Positions 45,595-56,154 of a stretch of DNA of 64,000 bases are shown here, piece after piece. The translations under genes were made by a program, and so were the position numbers. The stretch is from Lactococcus carnosus (GTDB lineage Bacteria; Bacillota; Bacilli; Lactobacillales; Streptococcaceae): the NCBI RefSeq assembly GCF_006770265.1, contig NZ_CP017194.1, forward strand, positions 1,798,001-1,862,000, read 5' to 3'. Below the pieces are notes generated by a model, which was not told the origin of the DNA, did not search any database, and saw only the letters and a program-made list of their open reading frames with translations. Numbering within the stretch: position 1 is the first letter of the stretch; each line of letters starts with the position of its first letter.

Positions 45595-47425
45595 ATCATC
45601 ACTCCTTTTCTTTTCAATACCCCTAAAAGTTGGGCTGAACTTGTCGTGTCTATCATACTAGCGCTTAGCGATTCATCGCCAATAATTTCAAATATCATAT
45701 CATAAACTTTAATCAAGTCACTCTCACTATCAGGCATTAGCGTATCAGGTACCCCCAATAAAAAAATTAACTTTATTTGATCATCAGGCGAAACACCGAT
45801 GCTTAAAACAATTTGCTCGGCCCCTACATTTATCGTATGCGGGAAAGCAAAGGCTTCATCAAAAATGATTGAGCTTTTCTTACCACGTGCCATAACCCGT
45901 TCAGAAAATGTGGCATCCACCTTACCATGTAGCCTAAGATCAGACAGCATCAATGCTAAATTTTCTGCATAGTCATTCTCCAGATGTAAAATACTGATGT
46001 CAATCTTAGCATGTTCAAGTAAGACACTTTCCTTAAAGCTATGCATCTGATGGGTAACAAAATCTTCATCCAATAAATTAGCAACTTGAATCTCCATTAC
46101 ATCAGGAGAAATCACTTTTAGGGGATCGTTGTAAAGACGGCTATATACTCAGAAAAATCTTGTGCTACCGCTTCTTCTGTCAGCATCGTTATTGCCATCT
46201 CCTCTCCAAAAATCATCTGGATTTGATGGCTTAAAACTTGCCTTACTGCTGGGCCAACACTGGCAACCAAGGCTACTTGTTTAGGACTATCGATGCGCAC
46301 CTTACTCAGCAATAACTCGAAATAAATCGCCAAGGTATTTAACTCGATGTCAGAAATCATTAAATCGGTTACCTGCCAAATGCTTTTTCGTGTAATCTGC
46401 GCCAATTGATAAGCGAAGGGATAACGCGCTTGAATGGACTTAAAGAATATATTTTTCTCCTGATAATGACATACTGTCCGATTGATCAGGAAGGTCACAT
46501 GATATTGGAGTGCATCAATTAATGCTTGTCGGTTAATCTGAATTGGATAATCTTCAAAGATATCTCTTGTAATCTGGTTGATTAACCGATGAATTAAGGC
46601 CTTATTTAATAACCGTGTATCAAAAGGAAAGTTATTATTCATATTCAAAGGATAAGCCATGAAATCTTGCTCATACTGGGTCAAATTTCTTTTCAGTTCA
46701 TCTTCTAACTTGCTGAAAAATACGAGTAGATTAGGCTGTTCACTTGCAAAATTAATATAGTTGTCTATCTGCTCTTCGATGATATAGCCTTGCGATATTC
46801 GATGAATCGAAAATAGTAGTTCTCGCTCAAGCAGGGTCACTTGTCCCGCATTCAAGTTTAGTTGGTCATATAAGGTATCTAATAAACTAAAAAACTTAGG
46901 ATCGTAACCGAGCTCATACTGATAGAAATCATAAACATGGTTGACAAATATCAGTCGCTTATTTACTTCACTAGCTAATAGTCTAACGCCACGATTTGGC
47001 TTACTATCCAAGCGTGCATGATAACTTTTAACGACCAAACTTAGCTTTTTTAAATCTTTTTGAATCGTCCCTCTTGAGACAGCTAACACATCTGACATCT
47101 CATCAATGAGGTGATAGGTGCCACTATCGATTAGCAACTTTGCAATGTAGGCCATCCGCTTCTCTGATGAACTAAAATCAGCGGCTGCCTTCATACCACC
47201 TGCTAGCAACAGCTCAAGTTCATCAAAATCTAATACCTCTAGACGATAAACATGCTGCTGGTAGTGAATCTTTACGACATCTATTAATTCTTGATTAATC
47301 TGCAACACGACCGTCTTCACAGTCTGTTGACTTACCTTAATTAAATGAGAAAGCTGCATCTCTGTCGCCTGCCCTTTAGCAACTAAAAATTCTAAAATTT
47401 GTGTAAATCTTAGGACTAACGCCAC
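45591..47425 (-). pseudogene. gutR: Sorbitol operon regulator GutR (PRD-EIIB-EIIA), split by a frameshift
   Basis: A 435-residue N-terminal part (47425-46118) has HTH domains, two PRD regions (histidine-rich loops such as FSIHRISQGYI) and an EIIB-like segment (VALVASVGPAVRQVL). A 174-residue C-terminal part (from GTG 46115) is an EIIA-fructose-type domain with the SS.I...AFAFPH phosphohistidine motif. They meet at CCCCTAAAAGTG (complement 46111-46124): one extra C in the C4 run makes a continuous protein of about 611 aa, as in intact GutR. As sequenced, the regulator lacks its EIIA domain or makes two polypeptides. Position and order (gutF-gutR-gutM-gutC-gutB-gutA) match the Lactobacillus casei operon. 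Confidence 0.8.
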
Positions 47426-47450
47426 CTACTACCTCCCATTTTATAATAGT

Positions 47451-48251
47451 CTAGCCACGGGACTTGCCCCCCGCAACATTGGTTGTGATACCCGTAATAT
47501 AGCTGGCGCGGTCACTTAAATAATAGGCAACCAAATCAGCTACTTCACTTAATTTACCACTGCGTCCCAGTGGTGTTGCACTCGTATTGCTGTAGCCAGC
47601 ACGTAGCTCCTCAACAGTTTTACCACGCGTATAGGCTAAAGATGACTCATAAGCAAGCGTACGAAGTCCGGTCTCCTCCATAATCCCCGGAGAAACACCA
47701 ATAACACGAATCTGATGACGGGCTAATTCTTTAGACCAAGATCTTGTAAATCCATTAATAGCTGCTTTTGAAGCAGCATATGGTGATTGACCTTCAGACC
47801 CTTCAAGGCCTGCTTCAGAAGACATATTGACAATAACACCCTTGCCTTTAACAGCCATAATTCTAGCAACACCTTGTGCAACGATATAGGCACCTTTGAC
47901 ATTAATTGAAAAGATTTTATCAAATGCACCATCCGTTAGTTCATAGTCACCATTAGGATGCGCTAGATCAACCAGTAAACGTGGTAGATTAATGCCTGCA
48001 TTATTCACGAGCCCATCAATCGTCCCAAACCTTGCAACCGTTGAGGTAATCGCGCAATCAACCGATGTGCGATCTGTGACATCTGTCTCGACAAATAAAT
48101 AATTATTGCTGCTGATATCCGCTTCATGAATATCAAAATTTGCTACATATGCACCATCACTTAGCAATTCAGTGACGATTGCCTTACCTATTCCTGAAGA
48201 ACCGCCCGTCACGACGTAAACTCTTCCAGCTATATCCAACCAATCTGACAT
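47451..48251 (-). CDS. gutF: Sorbitol-6-phosphate 2-dehydrogenase (SDR)
   Basis: 266 aa. NAD-binding TGGSSGIG at residues 15-22, NNAG near 89, the catalytic S-(Y-AAS-K) set in SPYAASKAAINGF, and an N-terminus without extension. It oxidises the imported sorbitol-6-phosphate to fructose-6-phosphate. First gene of the operon; promoter and cre box lie within 80 bp upstream. Confidence 0.92.
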   Translation of the reverse strand: MSDWLDIAGRVYVVTGGSSGIGKAIVTELLSDGAYVANFDIHEADISSNNYLFVETDVTDRTSVDCAITSTVARFGTIDGLVNNAGINLPRLLVDLAHPNGDYELTDGAFDKIFSINVKGAYIVAQGVARIMAVKGKGVIVNMSSEAGLEGSEGQSPYAASKAAINGFTRSWSKELARHQIRVIGVSPGIMEETGLRTLAYESSLAYTRGKTVEELRAGYSNTSATPLGRSGKLSEVADLVAYYLSDRASYITGITTNVAGGKSRG

Positions 48252-48281
48252 GTTAAAGCCTCCTTTTCTTTATATTTTTAT

Positions 48282-48295
48282 TGTAACCGCTTTCT
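48282..48295. promoter_or_regulatory. cre (CcpA) box of the gut operon
   Basis: TGTAACCGCTTTCT on the plus strand matches the cre consensus at 13 of 14 positions. It lies about 18-31 bp downstream of the predicted start of gut transcription, implying glucose repression. Confidence 0.7.
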
Positions 48296-48319
48296 GAACG
48301 GAAATTAAGTCACGTTTTT

Positions 48320-48325
48320 ATTATA
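48320..48325 (-). promoter_or_regulatory. -10 element of the gut operon
   Basis: TATAAT on the minus strand; the sequence 17 bp upstream (CTCAGT) is a poor -35, as expected for a promoter that needs an activator such as GutR. Confidence 0.6.
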
Positions 48326-48440
48326 TCGTATATAGAAATATGACTGAGTCCATTTTAAATTACTTTAGCTGACTAAAAGTACTAGTTGACACATCTGGAC
48401 TTACTAGCACTACCTATGACAAAACCTAACTTAAACCACA

Positions 48441-48485
48441 AAAAAAACTCAGAGATCGTGAACACACGATTTCTGAGCTTTTTTT
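48441..48485 (-). terminator. gatCAB terminator
   Basis: A long stem (ACTCAGAGATCGTG with CACGATTTCTGAG) bounded by A and T runs, 15 bp after gatB. Confidence 0.85.
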
Positions 48486-48499
48486 AGCCGTTTTGCTAC

Positions 48500-49930
48500 T
48501 TATTTATCTAATTCAGCATACAAAAGTTCTTGAACAACTTGTGGATTAGCTTGTCCTTTAGTTGCTTTCATCAGTTGACCGATTAAGGCTTTGGCAGAAT
48601 TCTTATTGCCACCTTTATAGTCAGCGACAGCTTTTTCATTTTTAGCCAATACATCTGAGATGATTGGGATTAGAACAGCTGGGTCTGAAATTTGGATCAA
48701 GCCAGCTTTTTTAACGAAGGCATCCGCAGAGCCACCGTTTTTAGCTAACTCAACAAATACTTTTTTAGCGATTTTAGATGAGATCGTACCATCTGAAATT
48801 AACTGGATCATTTCAGTCAAGTTTTCAGGTGTTAAGCCGATTTCTGATAGTTTTTTACCTTCAGCATTGAGATATTGCGCGACTTCACCTTGCAACCAGT
48901 TTGATGCAAGTTTGGCATCTGCACCAGCAGCAATCGCTGCTTCAAAGAAATCAGCTGTTTCTTTAGAGGCTGTCAGTTGTGCTGCATCATAGTCAGATAA
49001 GTCTAACTCAGCGATATATCTGGCACGACGCGCCTTTGGAAACTCTGGTAAAGTTTGACGAACTTCATCAATCCATTCATCAGAGATTTCAAAGCGTGGT
49101 AGATCAGGTTCTGGGAAGTAACGGTAATCTGATGAGCCTTCTTTAACGCGCATCAAAGTCGTTTCGCCCGTTTTTTCATCATAACGACGTGTTTCTTGTT
49201 GAATGATACCACCTGAACGCAATACTTTTGCTTGGCGGGCAACTTCATATTCCAACCCTTTGCGAACAAAGTTAAAGGAATTCAAGTTTTTCAATTCTGT
49301 TTTCGTACCAAATTCTTCTTGTCCATAAGGACGAAGTGAGATGTTGGCATCACAACGCATTGAGCCTTCTTCCATCTTGACGTCAGAAATACCAGTATAT
49401 TGGATAATTTCTTTAATCGCTGTCAAGTAAGCATAGGCTTCCTCAGGTGAGCGCATATCAGCTTCTGATACAATTTCGATGAGTGGCACACCTTGACGGT
49501 TCAAATCGACATAAGAATAGCCGTCTGTCCCATGTGTGTTTTTACCCGCATCTTCTTCTAGATGCGCACGTTCAATACGTAAAGTCTTTTTAGTCCCATC
49601 TTCAAGTTCAATTTCAATCGTGCCATTATAGCCAATCGGTTCATCAAATTGTGAGATTTGGTAAGCTTTGGGATTATCTGGGTAAAAATAGTTTTTACGG
49701 TCAAAGTGCATATCTTGATGGATAGCCATGTTTAGGGCAAGTGAGGCTTTAATACCCGACTCGATAACCCCTTTATTCATGACTGGTAAAACACCAGGAA
49801 AACTCCAATCGACAATATTAGTATTGGCATTTGGTCCCGCACCAAAATGAGCTGGAGCAGGTGAGAAGATTTTTGAGTTCGTATTCAACTCAACATGGAC
49901 TTCAAGTCCGATGACTGTTTCAAAATTCAT
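48500..49930 (-). CDS. gatB: Asp-tRNA(Asn)/Glu-tRNA(Gln) amidotransferase subunit B
   Basis: 476 aa. The N-terminal cradle domain begins [17 protein letters not shown], with the conserved [10 protein letters not shown] and [18 protein letters not shown] segments; the kinase-like core and the C-terminal Yqey-type tail ([15 protein letters not shown]) are complete. With GatA and GatC it amidates misacylated tRNA. Co-operonic with gatA (16-bp gap). Confidence 0.97.
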   Translation of the reverse strand: MNFETVIGLEVHVELNTNSKIFSPAPAHFGAGPNANTNIVDWSFPGVLPVMNKGVIESGIKASLALNMAIHQDMHFDRKNYFYPDNPKAYQISQFDEPIGYNGTIEIELEDGTKKTLRIERAHLEEDAGKNTHGTDGYSYVDLNRQGVPLIEIVSEADMRSPEEAYAYLTAIKEIIQYTGISDVKMEEGSMRCDANISLRPYGQEEFGTKTELKNLNSFNFVRKGLEYEVARQAKVLRSGGIIQQETRRYDEKTGETTLMRVKEGSSDYRYFPEPDLPRFEISDEWIDEVRQTLPEFPKARRARYIAELDLSDYDAAQLTASKETADFFEAAIAAGADAKLASNWLQGEVAQYLNAEGKKLSEIGLTPENLTEMIQLISDGTISSKIAKKVFVELAKNGGSADAFVKKAGLIQISDPAVLIPIISDVLAKNEKAVADYKGGNKNSAKALIGQLMKATKGQANPQVVQELLYAELDK

Positions 49931-49946
49931 AGATCAAAGTCCTTTC

Positions 49947-51389
49947 TTAAAAGATAAGTGGTTTCGCTTTATGGAAGTCAGTAGTCGCTTCAAAAGCTGC
50001 TGCTGCTTGATAGATTGTTGCTTCATCGAAGGCTTTACCAATGATTTGCAAACCAACTGGCAGACCTTCAACCTGACCTGCAGGAATTGAAATACCTGGT
50101 AGTCCAGCTAAGTTGACCGGAATCGTTAACAAATCGGCTAAGTACATGGCAACTGGATCATGACCTTGTGTATCCAAATCATAAGCGACACTTGGTGCTG
50201 TTGGGCCGATGATTAAGTCATAGTTTTCAAATACTTTTTGGAAATCTTGCATGATCAAGGTTCTGACTTGACCTGCTTTTTTGAAGTAAGCATCATAATA
50301 ACCAGAAGATAAACTAAATGTCCCTAGCATGATCCGACGTTTCACTTCTTCACCAAAGCCTTGTGACCGTGTTTTAACATAAATATCTTCTAAGTCGACC
50401 GCATCCTCAGCACGGAAACCATAACGAATCCCATCAAAGCGTTGCAAGTTAGAACTTGCTTCTGATGACGCAATGATATAGTAAACAGCTACGCCGTATT
50501 TACTATGTGGGAGACTGACTTCTTCAACCGTTGCCCCAAGCTTTTCAAAGTGTTTGGCTGCAGCTAAGACTTGTTCTTTAACCTTTGGATCAATTCCTTC
50601 ACCTAAGTATTCTTTAGGCAAGGCAATCTTAAGGCCTTTAATGTCTTGACCAATTTTTGATGAAAAATCAGGCACAGCCAGTTTTGAAGAGGTTGAATCC
50701 TTAGGATCATGACCTGAAATCGCATTAAGTAACAAGGCATTGTCTGTCACATTTTGAGAAAATGGACCAATTTGGTCAAGTGATGACCCAAATGCAATCA
50801 AGCCAAAACGCGAAACACGACCATAGGTTGGTTTCATCCCAACAACACCATTAAATGATGCGGGTTGGCGGATTGACCCACCTGTATCAGACCCAAGTGA
50901 TAGCAAGACTTGATTGGCTGCAACAGCTGTCGCAGAACCACCAGATGACCCACCAGGTACTTTAGATTGATCCCAAGCATTTTTAGTTGTTTTAAAGGCT
51001 GAATTCTCAGTTGAGCCACCCATAGCAAATTCATCCATATTGGTTTTACCAACCACGATCATGTCATTGCTATACAGTTTTTCGACAGCTGTTGCATCGA
51101 AAATAGGCGTATAGTTATAGAGCATTTTAGAGGCTGCAGTCGTTAAGATCCCATTAGTTGAGATATTATCTTTAACTGCTAAAGGAATACCAGATACTGG
51201 GTTAGCTGCATCAATCCCACGTGCATCGATAGCCGCTGCTTGTGCAAGTGCTTGCGCTTCTGTAATCGTGATAAAGCTATCTACTTTGCCTTCACGATCT
51301 GTCATATTTTTCAGGGTTGCTTTTGTCAACTCAACTGCTGAAATCTCCTTGTTGACCAATTGGTCATGGAGTGATTTAATCGTTGTCAT
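49947..51389 (-). CDS. gatA: Asp-tRNA(Asn)/Glu-tRNA(Gln) amidotransferase subunit A
   Basis: 480 aa, amidase signature family. The catalytic Lys-Ser-Ser set appears in VKDN (Lys near 73) and in the [13 protein letters not shown] segment (Ser near 149 and 173). The fold is complete through KAKPLIF. It releases ammonia from glutamine for GatB. It starts 1 bp after gatC ends, so the two are tightly coupled. Confidence 0.97.
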   Translation of the reverse strand: MTTIKSLHDQLVNKEISAVELTKATLKNMTDREGKVDSFITITEAQALAQAAAIDARGIDAANPVSGIPLAVKDNISTNGILTTAASKMLYNYTPIFDATAVEKLYSNDMIVVGKTNMDEFAMGGSTENSAFKTTKNAWDQSKVPGGSSGGSATAVAANQVLLSLGSDTGGSIRQPASFNGVVGMKPTYGRVSRFGLIAFGSSLDQIGPFSQNVTDNALLLNAISGHDPKDSTSSKLAVPDFSSKIGQDIKGLKIALPKEYLGEGIDPKVKEQVLAAAKHFEKLGATVEEVSLPHSKYGVAVYYIIASSEASSNLQRFDGIRYGFRAEDAVDLEDIYVKTRSQGFGEEVKRRIMLGTFSLSSGYYDAYFKKAGQVRTLIMQDFQKVFENYDLIIGPTAPSVAYDLDTQGHDPVAMYLADLLTIPVNLAGLPGISIPAGQVEGLPVGLQIIGKAFDEATIYQAAAAFEATTDFHKAKPLIF

Positions 51390-51683
51390 TTAGTTGTCCT
51401 CCATAATCGTTGGGACTTTAATAAAGCCATCTTCAGTTTCAGGGACATTTTTAAATAACTCATCTCTGTTCCAGCCTGAAACCGCAACATCTTCACGCCA
51501 TGTGTTGATATTATCAGCTACATTTGACGTAAATGGGACACCCGTTGTATCCACTTCTTCTAGTTTTAAAAACATATCGACTATCTTAGTTAATGAGCCA
51601 GCAAATTCAGCTGTTTCTGTTTCGTCAAATGCCAATTTAGACAAATGTGCCACGTGCTTGACATCTTCTTTTGTAATTTCCAT
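51390..51683 (-). CDS. gatC: Asp-tRNA(Asn)/Glu-tRNA(Gln) amidotransferase subunit C
   Basis: 97 aa, usual length. The helical N-terminus KEDVKHVAHLSKLAFDE and the final EDGFIKVPTI are the GatC signature. It stabilises GatA-GatB. First gene of gatCAB; a promoter with TATAAT lies near 51735, about 50 bp upstream. Confidence 0.95.
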   Translation of the reverse strand: MEITKEDVKHVAHLSKLAFDETETAEFAGSLTKIVDMFLKLEEVDTTGVPFTSNVADNINTWREDVAVSGWNRDELFKNVPETEDGFIKVPTIMEDN

Positions 51684-51753
51684 GGATTGCTCCTTTTTTA
51701 TTCGTCAGCTTACTGACTGATTGCAAGTTTTATTATATCAGTTTATAGGGAGG

Positions 51754-53517
51754 TTAGTCAAAATCAATATCCAAAACCAACTTCAATTCTGATAATTGTT
51801 TTGGATCAACATCACTTGGTGAATCCATCATCAAATCAACACCTGCTGCACTTTTTGGAAAGGCAACAACTTCACGAATATTATCTTCACCAGTCAATAC
51901 CATGAAGATACGTTCCAAGCCAAAGGCACACCCAGCATGGGGTGGCGCACCAAACTTGAAGGCTTCAAGCATGGCACCAAATTTTTCTTCTACAAAGAAT
52001 TTATCATAGCCTAAAATGTTGAATGCCTTATACATGACTTCAGGATTGTAGTTACGAACAGCACCTGAACAGATCTCATAGCCATTCATGACCATGTCAA
52101 ACTGGTCTGCTTTGATTGCTAATTTATCAGCATCAGTCTTGGCAGCTTCTAAAGCAGACAGGCCACCTTTAGGGAGTGAAAACGGATTGTGTCCAAAATC
52201 AACTTTGCGATTTTTCTCATCATACTCGTAAAATGGAAAATCAACAACCCAACACAAGGCAACTTGGTTCTTATCTTTAAGATCATAAAAATCAGCAAAT
52301 TCATTACGCATTCTACCAAGTACTTTATTAACCATAGCAGGTTTACCAGCTCCAAAGAAGACAATATCACCATCTTCAGCGCCTGTTTTTTCAGTAATCT
52401 CAGCTAGCTCTGCTTCTGTTAAGAATTTTGCGATGGGTGACTTGATGCCACCATCAACAAATGTTAAGTAGGCAAGGCCGCCAGCACCTTCTTTTTTAGC
52501 AATTTCAGTAAAGGCGTCAATTTGTGAACGTGACAAACTAGCTGCCCCTTTGACACAAATCGCTTTCACTTTTTTAGCATTTTTAAAGACAGCAAACTCT
52601 GTCGTCGCAAGCGTCTCATCTAAGTCAACCAAGGTCATACCAAAACGCAAGTCAGGCTTATCTGTTCCGTAGATGTTCATGGCATCTTCGTAGGCAATAC
52701 GCGGAATTTCAGACGTCACTAATGCTTTTCCAGCAAAGTCTGTCACTAAATTTTGGATGAGGACTTCCATCTCAGTACGGATTTCTTCACCGTCTTCAAC
52801 AAAGGCACGCTCTAAATCAAGCTGATAAAAATCACCGTAAAGTCTGTCCGCACGGGGATCTTCATCACGGAAACATGGCGCAATTTGGTAGTACTTGTCA
52901 ATCCCACCAACCATGAGTAACTGCTTAAACTGTTGTGGTGCTTGTGGCAAGGCATAAAACTTGCCAGCATGAATACGGCTTGGAATCAAGAAATCACGCG
53001 CGCCTTCTGGAGAAGAATTGGCCAAAATAGGTGTTTGGACTTCTAAAAATTCTTGGTCTTCCATAAAACGACGGATAAATGATAAATATTTGGCACGTTG
53101 CTTTAAGGTCTCTTGCATTTTCGAGCGACGTAAATCCAAATAACGGTATTTCAAGCGTAAGTCTTCACTAGATTTATTAGTTTCATTTAGCGAAATAGGG
53201 AGTGGTTTAGACGCATTCAAGATCTCAAAAGATGCTGCAACTAATTCAATTTCACCAGTTGCTAAATTTGGATTTGCTAAGCCTTCGCCACGCGCGCGAA
53301 TCGTTCCAGTAACCGAAATCGCATACTCATCACGCAAGTGTTCTGCTGCTGAAAAATTCGTGACATGTTCTGGCTGAATCACGACTTGCAATAAGCCTGC
53401 ATAGTCGCGTAAATCGATAAAAATGACACCACCATGGTCACGACGTGAATTCACCCATCCTTTTACTGTAACTGTTTCACCCTGTTTGGCAATCGTCTCA
53501 CTTGTTTTTGTTCTCAT
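51754..53517 (-). CDS. aspS: Aspartyl-tRNA synthetase
   Basis: 587 aa, bacterial-type class II enzyme. N-terminal OB fold (VTVKGWVNSRRDHGGVIFIDLRDYAGLLQVV), motif 2 (FRDEDPRADR near residue 217), the GAD insertion domain, and motif 3 (GCAFGLERIFMVLTG near 533). It is controlled by a T-box leader (53589-53795). The T-box and its position suggest transcription from a promoter near the codY end. Confidence 0.96.
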   Translation of the reverse strand: MRTKTSETIAKQGETVTVKGWVNSRRDHGGVIFIDLRDYAGLLQVVIQPEHVTNFSAAEHLRDEYAISVTGTIRARGEGLANPNLATGEIELVAASFEILNASKPLPISLNETNKSSEDLRLKYRYLDLRRSKMQETLKQRAKYLSFIRRFMEDQEFLEVQTPILANSSPEGARDFLIPSRIHAGKFYALPQAPQQFKQLLMVGGIDKYYQIAPCFRDEDPRADRLYGDFYQLDLERAFVEDGEEIRTEMEVLIQNLVTDFAGKALVTSEIPRIAYEDAMNIYGTDKPDLRFGMTLVDLDETLATTEFAVFKNAKKVKAICVKGAASLSRSQIDAFTEIAKKEGAGGLAYLTFVDGGIKSPIAKFLTEAELAEITEKTGAEDGDIVFFGAGKPAMVNKVLGRMRNEFADFYDLKDKNQVALCWVVDFPFYEYDEKNRKVDFGHNPFSLPKGGLSALEAAKTDADKLAIKADQFDMVMNGYEICSGAVRNYNPEVMYKAFNILGYDKFFVEEKFGAMLEAFKFGAPPHAGCAFGLERIFMVLTGEDNIREVVAFPKSAAGVDLMMDSPSDVDPKQLSELKLVLDIDFD

Positions 53518-53588
53518 ATTTTCTCCTATTTATATATGCGTGCTAGTTTGTTAATTTTTCAAGTTGCGGGGTTTTCTAATTTTTTGAT

Positions 53589-53795
53589 ATAAAAATAACA
53601 CCACAAACATCGTCTGAAAAGGACGAGAATCGTGGTGCCACCTTAATTCGTTACGCATCAATCGACAAGTAACCTCATTTTTTATTCACTTTAAGCTAAA
53701 AATAGTGTTTTTCATCTTATGGATCAGACACCATTTCCAACGACAGGTGCTCTCTAGACTGATTTTGTATAAGACTACTGCTATTTTTCGTTTAC
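53589..53795 (-). promoter_or_regulatory. T-box riboswitch upstream of aspS
   Basis: The minus strand contains AGGTGGCACCACG (complement 53631-53643), the T-box antiterminator core that pairs with uncharged tRNA. A Stem I with AGAGAGCACC/GGTGT arms lies upstream, and a terminator stem with a T-rich run at 53589-53637 overlaps the antiterminator. UCUUAU/AUAAGA closes the base of Stem I. A GAU (Asp) triplet in the CTGATCC segment is a candidate specifier; this is not certain. It fills most of the 283-bp gap 53518-53800. Confidence 0.83.
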
Positions 53796-53800
53796 AATTT

Positions 53801-54589
53801 TTAGAAGTTACGGCCTTCAAGTTTCTCGTAGATACCAGTATTGACAACTTTTAGATAAGTGCCTTTCATACCAAGAGAACGAGATTCAATAATACCGGCT
53901 GATTCAAGTTTACGTAATGCATTGACGATAACTGAACGTGTGATACCGATTTTATCCGCAATCACTGAAGCTGTCAAACGACCTTCTTCTCCACCAAGTT
54001 CTTCAAGAATCGCTTTAACAGCTTTCATTTCAGAATAAGATAAAGTACTGACTGCCATGTTAACAGCTGCTGATTTACGGATACTTTCTTCCATTTTTTC
54101 AATTTGTAGATTTGATAATTGGATACCGATAACCGTTGTTGCCATCTCTACCAAGACAAGATCTTCTTCATCAAACTCGCCTTCGTTGCGCCAGATGATA
54201 AATGTTCCTAATCGTAAGCCACTACCGTAAATCGGTGCCACTGTTGTTTTACCATTTGGGTAGTCTTTTACGACTTCTTGTGGATACAATGATAACATCG
54301 CATCTGATGATAGGTTTGCTTCAGTATCGTAAGTACGTGAGGCAACTTGCACATATTCAGTCGACAGTTGACGGTTATCAAACATCGCCTCAACACGGTC
54401 GTTGTTTGTCTTATATGGCATTGCATAGCCAAGTACATCACCGTGTCCATCAATAACGACAGAGTTACAGTCAATCACTGCTGATAGACGTTCTGATAAA
54501 CCTTTATAGGGTAATTCTTCACTTGAATTATTTAACCCTTCTTGTAAAATCGCTGTGATTTTTCTTGTTTTTTCTAATAAAGTAGCCAT
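53801..54589 (-). CDS. codY: GTP-sensing pleiotropic regulator CodY
   Basis: 262 aa, normal length. N-terminal GAF/ILV-binding domain ([16 protein letters not shown]...) and C-terminal winged helix with [21 protein letters not shown] near residue 205. It represses amino acid and virulence genes in response to branched-chain amino acids. In streptococci and lactococci the effector is BCAA, not GTP, by family knowledge. A CodY box overlaps its own promoter region. Confidence 0.97.
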   Translation of the reverse strand: MATLLEKTRKITAILQEGLNNSSEELPYKGLSERLSAVIDCNSVVIDGHGDVLGYAMPYKTNNDRVEAMFDNRQLSTEYVQVASRTYDTEANLSSDAMLSLYPQEVVKDYPNGKTTVAPIYGSGLRLGTFIIWRNEGEFDEEDLVLVEMATTVIGIQLSNLQIEKMEESIRKSAAVNMAVSTLSYSEMKAVKAILEELGGEEGRLTASVIADKIGITRSVIVNALRKLESAGIIESRSLGMKGTYLKVVNTGIYEKLEGRNF

Positions 54590-54622
54590 GATTCTCCCGT
54601 TTTATAAAGTTTGGATAGCTTC

Positions 54623-54650
54623 ATTATAACAAAATAACTCAGAAATACAA
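54623..54650 (-). promoter_or_regulatory. codY promoter
   Basis: TTGTAT (54645-54650), 16-bp spacer, TATAAT (54623-54628), minus strand, about 35 bp before the start codon. Confidence 0.65.
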
Positions 54651-54651
54651 C

Positions 54652-54666
54652 AATATTCAGAAAATT
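54652..54666. promoter_or_regulatory. CodY box
   Basis: On the minus strand AATTTTCTGAATATT matches AATTTTCWGAAAATT with one mismatch, directly upstream of the -35 of codY; autoregulation is expected. It is also 30-40 bp after the upstream aminotransferase stop. Confidence 0.78.
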
Positions 54667-54693
54667 ATTTATTGTTTTTTATTTCAACACAAT

Positions 54694-56115
54694 TTACTGA
54701 CGATACTTATGTAAGAAGCGTGTCATTTTCTCTTGAATAACAGCAAGTTCGTCTACTCGTGGCATATAAACAATACGGAAATGGTCAGGATTTTTCCAAT
54801 TAAAGCCGCGACCATGAACTAGCATAATCTTCTCTTGCTTGAGGAAATCTAAAACAAATTGTTCATCGTTATGGATATTATATCTCGCCGTGTCGATTTT
54901 AGGGAAAATATAGAATGCTGCCTTAGGCTTAACTGCTGAAATTCCTGGAATTTCATTCATCGCCTTATAGATGAATTCACGTTGTTCATAGATGCGACCT
55001 CCTGGTAACAAGAGTTCATCCACGGATTGCGTACCACCGAGAGAGGTTTGGATGACTTGCTGTGCCAAGACATTTGAACATAAGCGCATATTAGCAAGCA
55101 TATCTAGACCTTCTATATAGCCTCTAGCGCGACTTTTATCTCCTGAAAGCACCATCCACCCAACACGAAATCCGGCTACACGGTGCGATTTTGATAAGCC
55201 ATTCATCGTCACGACAAATAAATCCGGTGCTAAACTGGCAATAGGAATATGTTTGATGCCATCCATAATAATTCGATCATAGATCTCATCTGAAAAGATA
55301 ATCAAGTCATTTTGACGGGCAATTTCAACAATGTCTAGTAGAATATCACGTGGATAGACCGCACCCGTTGGATTATTAGGATTAATGATGACGATGGCTT
55401 TGGTATTGGATGTGATTTTTGATTTAATATCTGCAATATCCGGATACCACTCAGCCCCTTCATCACACAAATAATGAACCGCATGCCCACCTGCTAAACT
55501 AACAGACGCTGTCCAAAGCGGATAGTCAGGCATGGGTATAAGCACTTCATCTCCTGTATTCAAAAGCCCATTCATGGCCATGGCAATTAACTCACTCACA
55601 CCATTACCTGTATAGATATCATTAACATCTACATTTGGAAAGCCATGCAATTGGCAATATTGCATGATTGCTTTCCGGGCACTAAAAATACCTTTGCTGT
55701 CCGAATACCCTTCACTATCACGTGCATTCATAATCAGATCTCTGAGTACTTCATCGGGCGCAGTAAAGCCGAACTCTGCTGGATTGCCAGTATTTAACCG
55801 TAGAATCTTTTCGCCATTTGCACGCATGCGGTTAGCTTCATCTAAAACAGGGCCACGAATATCATAGGCTACATGTTCTAATTTACTCGATTTTTCAAAT
55901 GTTGACATCACTTTCTCCGTTTCGTTAGTTTCTGTCGTTAGTTCCTCTATGGCAACGTCATATAAAACAGCTAACTTTTGCAGACTTTCTTCTTTTGGCT
56001 TCGCATTTCCTTTTTCCCAAGCCCAATAAGATGGCTTAGAAACGCCAATCTTCCTGGCGACTTCTGCTTGGCTAAATCCTGATTTTTCTCTGAGTTCAAT
56101 CAACTTATTTTCCAT
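54694..56115 (-). CDS. XRE-type helix-turn-helix fused to a class I/II aminotransferase
   Basis: 473 aa. Residues 1-60 form an XRE/Cro HTH (LREKSGFSQAEVARKIGVSK), and residues 70-473 a complete PLP aminotransferase: GNG near 171, NPNNPTG 245-251, DEIYD 276-280, and the PLP lysine 309 in NGLSKSHRVAG. It is AlaA-like in the catalytic part, possibly an alanine- or branched-chain-related transaminase. An internal ATG (residue 70, 55908) has its own GGAG ribosome site, so two products may be made. It is one gene upstream of codY with its own regulated promoter. The gene reads as a self-regulating, metabolite-linked repressor of the MocR kind but with an XRE rather than a GntR DNA-binding part. Confidence 0.9.
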   Translation of the reverse strand: MENKLIELREKSGFSQAEVARKIGVSKPSYWAWEKGNAKPKEESLQKLAVLYDVAIEELTTETNETEKVMSTFEKSSKLEHVAYDIRGPVLDEANRMRANGEKILRLNTGNPAEFGFTAPDEVLRDLIMNARDSEGYSDSKGIFSARKAIMQYCQLHGFPNVDVNDIYTGNGVSELIAMAMNGLLNTGDEVLIPMPDYPLWTASVSLAGGHAVHYLCDEGAEWYPDIADIKSKITSNTKAIVIINPNNPTGAVYPRDILLDIVEIARQNDLIIFSDEIYDRIIMDGIKHIPIASLAPDLFVVTMNGLSKSHRVAGFRVGWMVLSGDKSRARGYIEGLDMLANMRLCSNVLAQQVIQTSLGGTQSVDELLLPGGRIYEQREFIYKAMNEIPGISAVKPKAAFYIFPKIDTARYNIHNDEQFVLDFLKQEKIMLVHGRGFNWKNPDHFRIVYMPRVDELAVIQEKMTRFLHKYRQ

Positions 56116-56126
56116 GCCACACTCCT

Positions 56127-56154
56127 CGTTAGTTTTAATTAACTAACGTTAGTT
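56127..56154. promoter_or_regulatory. Operator of three TTAGTT-type half sites before the XRE-aminotransferase
   Basis: Two overlapping inverted repeats are visible: CGTTAGTT-TTAATT-AACTAACG (56127-56148) and AACTAACGTTAGTT (56141-56154). They span the -10 and transcription start, the usual site of an autorepressor, and end just before the ribosome site. Confidence 0.7.
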
